In this document: positions 5,733 to 6,645 of the stretch, in pieces
Layout of the letters: each line of letters opens with the position of its first letter
Numbering within the stretch: position 1 is the first letter of the stretch
Source: an uncultured Oscillospiraceae bacterium
Lineage (GTDB): Bacteria > Bacillota_A > Clostridia > Oscillospirales > Oscillospiraceae
Assembly: GCA_900757695.1 (NCBI GenBank)
Contig: CAAEOU010000305.1
Location: forward strand, 1 to 6,645
Direction: 5' to 3'
DNA length: 6,645 nucleotides
Position numbers and translations under genes: made by a program
The notes under the pieces: model-generated
Database searches by the model: none
The model's input: only the letters and a program-made list of their open reading frames with translations
Told to the model about the DNA's origin: nothing

Positions 5733-6645
5733 TTATACAATATACTGTAGCGTCTCCACGACTTCGCCGTTTTTTAGATACAGCCGTGGTACACGCTTGT
5801 TGATGTCGCATACCAGCTCATAGGAGATCGTCCCCAGCTGATCCGCCCAATCATCCCATGTGATGGCAGCGTCTCCGTCACGTCCTACCACAGTGACCGT
5901 ATCACCCACCTGCACCTCCGGCACATCGGTGATGTCCACCATGCACATATCCATGCAAATCCGTCCCACCACCGGAATTTTCTTCCCATGGAGCAGGAAA
6001 TGAAGCTTCCCGCTGAGCCGCCGCTGGAGTCCATCGGCATAGCCAATGGGGCATACCGCAATGGTTCTGGGGCCGGGGGTCTCATAGGTTCTGCCGTAGC
6101 TGACCGTTACACCAGCTTCAAAGGGGCGTATGGCCGCAATGGTGGTTTTCAGCTCCATCAGCGGCTGCAAATCCGCCATACCCCGCATTTCCTCCGAGGG
6201 ACTCAGGCCATAGGTGGCAATACCGGGCCGAACCATGTCATGATGATACGCAGGGAATGCAATGGTGGCGGCACTGTTGGCGCAGTGCACAATTTCCGGC
6301 TGGATCCCATGCGCCTTCAGCGCATCCAGCACATTCATAAAGCGCTGATGCTGCATCTGGGTATAATCCAGCTCGCTGGGCGTATCCGCCACTGCAAAAT
6401 GCATAAAGGCCCCCTCCACGTGGAGATTGGGCAGGCTGCACAGTTCCACCAGCTCCGGCACCGTCTCCGGGCGGTCATAGGCAAAGAAGCCCAGACGGCT
6501 CATGCCGGTGTCGATCTTCATATGTACCGTCAGGGTAAGGCCGGTGCCTTCCAGCTGCTCAGAGAGCTGGCGGCCATAGTCCAGAGAATGGACCTCCTGG
6601 GTAATATGCAGGGCCGCCTGATCCCTTGCAAATTCCACCGGGGTA
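5733..6645 (-). CDS. alr: Alanine racemase, C-terminal part
   Basis: This PLP enzyme interconverts L- and D-alanine, supplying D-alanine for peptidoglycan. The frame is open to the window edge, giving 303 residues; roughly the first 75, including the PLP-binding lysine, are missing. Numbered from the first complete codon, KIDTGMSRLGF (43-53), HCANSAAT (120-127) and MVRPGIATYGL (137-147, whose arginine contacts the PLP ring nitrogen) mark the barrel. VSYGRTY (181-187) holds the catalytic tyrosine from the partner subunit. IGYADG (200-205), VGRICMDMCMVD (226-237) and GTISYE (271-276) belong to the C-terminal beta domain. Nothing is broken. The GTG at 6638-6636 is internal, not the start, since upstream codons continue the reading frame. 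It converges on the membrane protein gene and ends just before the shared terminator. Confidence 0.96.
   Translation of the reverse strand, partial: TPVEFARDQAALHITQEVHSLDYGRQLSEQLEGTGLTLTVHMKIDTGMSRLGFFAYDRPETVPELVELCSLPNLHVEGAFMHFAVADTPSELDYTQMQHQRFMNVLDALKAHGIQPEIVHCANSAATIAFPAYHHDMVRPGIATYGLSPSEEMRGMADLQPLMELKTTIAAIRPFEAGVTVSYGRTYETPGPRTIAVCPIGYADGLQRRLSGKLHFLLHGKKIPVVGRICMDMCMVDITDVPEVQVGDTVTVVGRDGDAAITWDDWADQLGTISYELVCDINKRVPRLYLKNGEVVETLQYIV

Overview
The window carries about 6.6 kb of a moderately GC-rich, low-redundancy chromosome. Strong AGGAGG-type ribosome binding sites, GTG starts, sigma-A promoters, an anaerobic (class III) ribonucleotide reductase and a VanS-like sensor point to an anaerobic Gram-positive Firmicute of class Clostridia, plausibly a gut Oscillospiraceae/Ruminococcaceae member. 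This placement is inferred from gene content and style, not from a marker gene. Most genes are housekeeping, and I see no transposase, integrase, CRISPR array, tRNA or rRNA.

Layout. (1) 1-1015: the 5' part of nrdD (minus strand, running off the left edge), with a structured leader, an extended -10 promoter and two tandem NrdR-box-like palindromes upstream. (2) 1016-1262: a gene-free stretch with several self-complementary segments, a candidate structured RNA or long 3' UTR. (3) 1263-4162, minus strand: a DEAD-box RNA helicase with a strong promoter; a DprA/Smf-like protein joined to it by a 4-base ATGA stop/start overlap; then, after a GC-rich hairpin, a short two-TM protein that looks like a VanS-type histidine kinase without its catalytic domain. 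(4) 4163-5679, plus strand: a divergent promoter drives an uncharacterized protein with the sequence skeleton of flavin-dependent thymidylate synthase (ThyX) but a degenerate signature motif, followed 31 bases later by an unrecognised membrane-anchored protein with a large outside domain. (5) 5691-5727: a perfect 16-bp hairpin between converging genes, probably a shared terminator. (6) 5733-6645, minus strand: alanine racemase (alr), lacking its N-terminus because of the window edge.

How they fit together. nrdD (dNTP supply under anoxia) is apparently under NrdR control. The helicase and DprA-like protein are transcribed and probably translated as a coupled pair. The ThyX-like protein and the membrane protein form a second, divergent operon. 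The least explained parts are the ThyX-like/membrane pair, the truncated sensor and the 1016-1262 interval.
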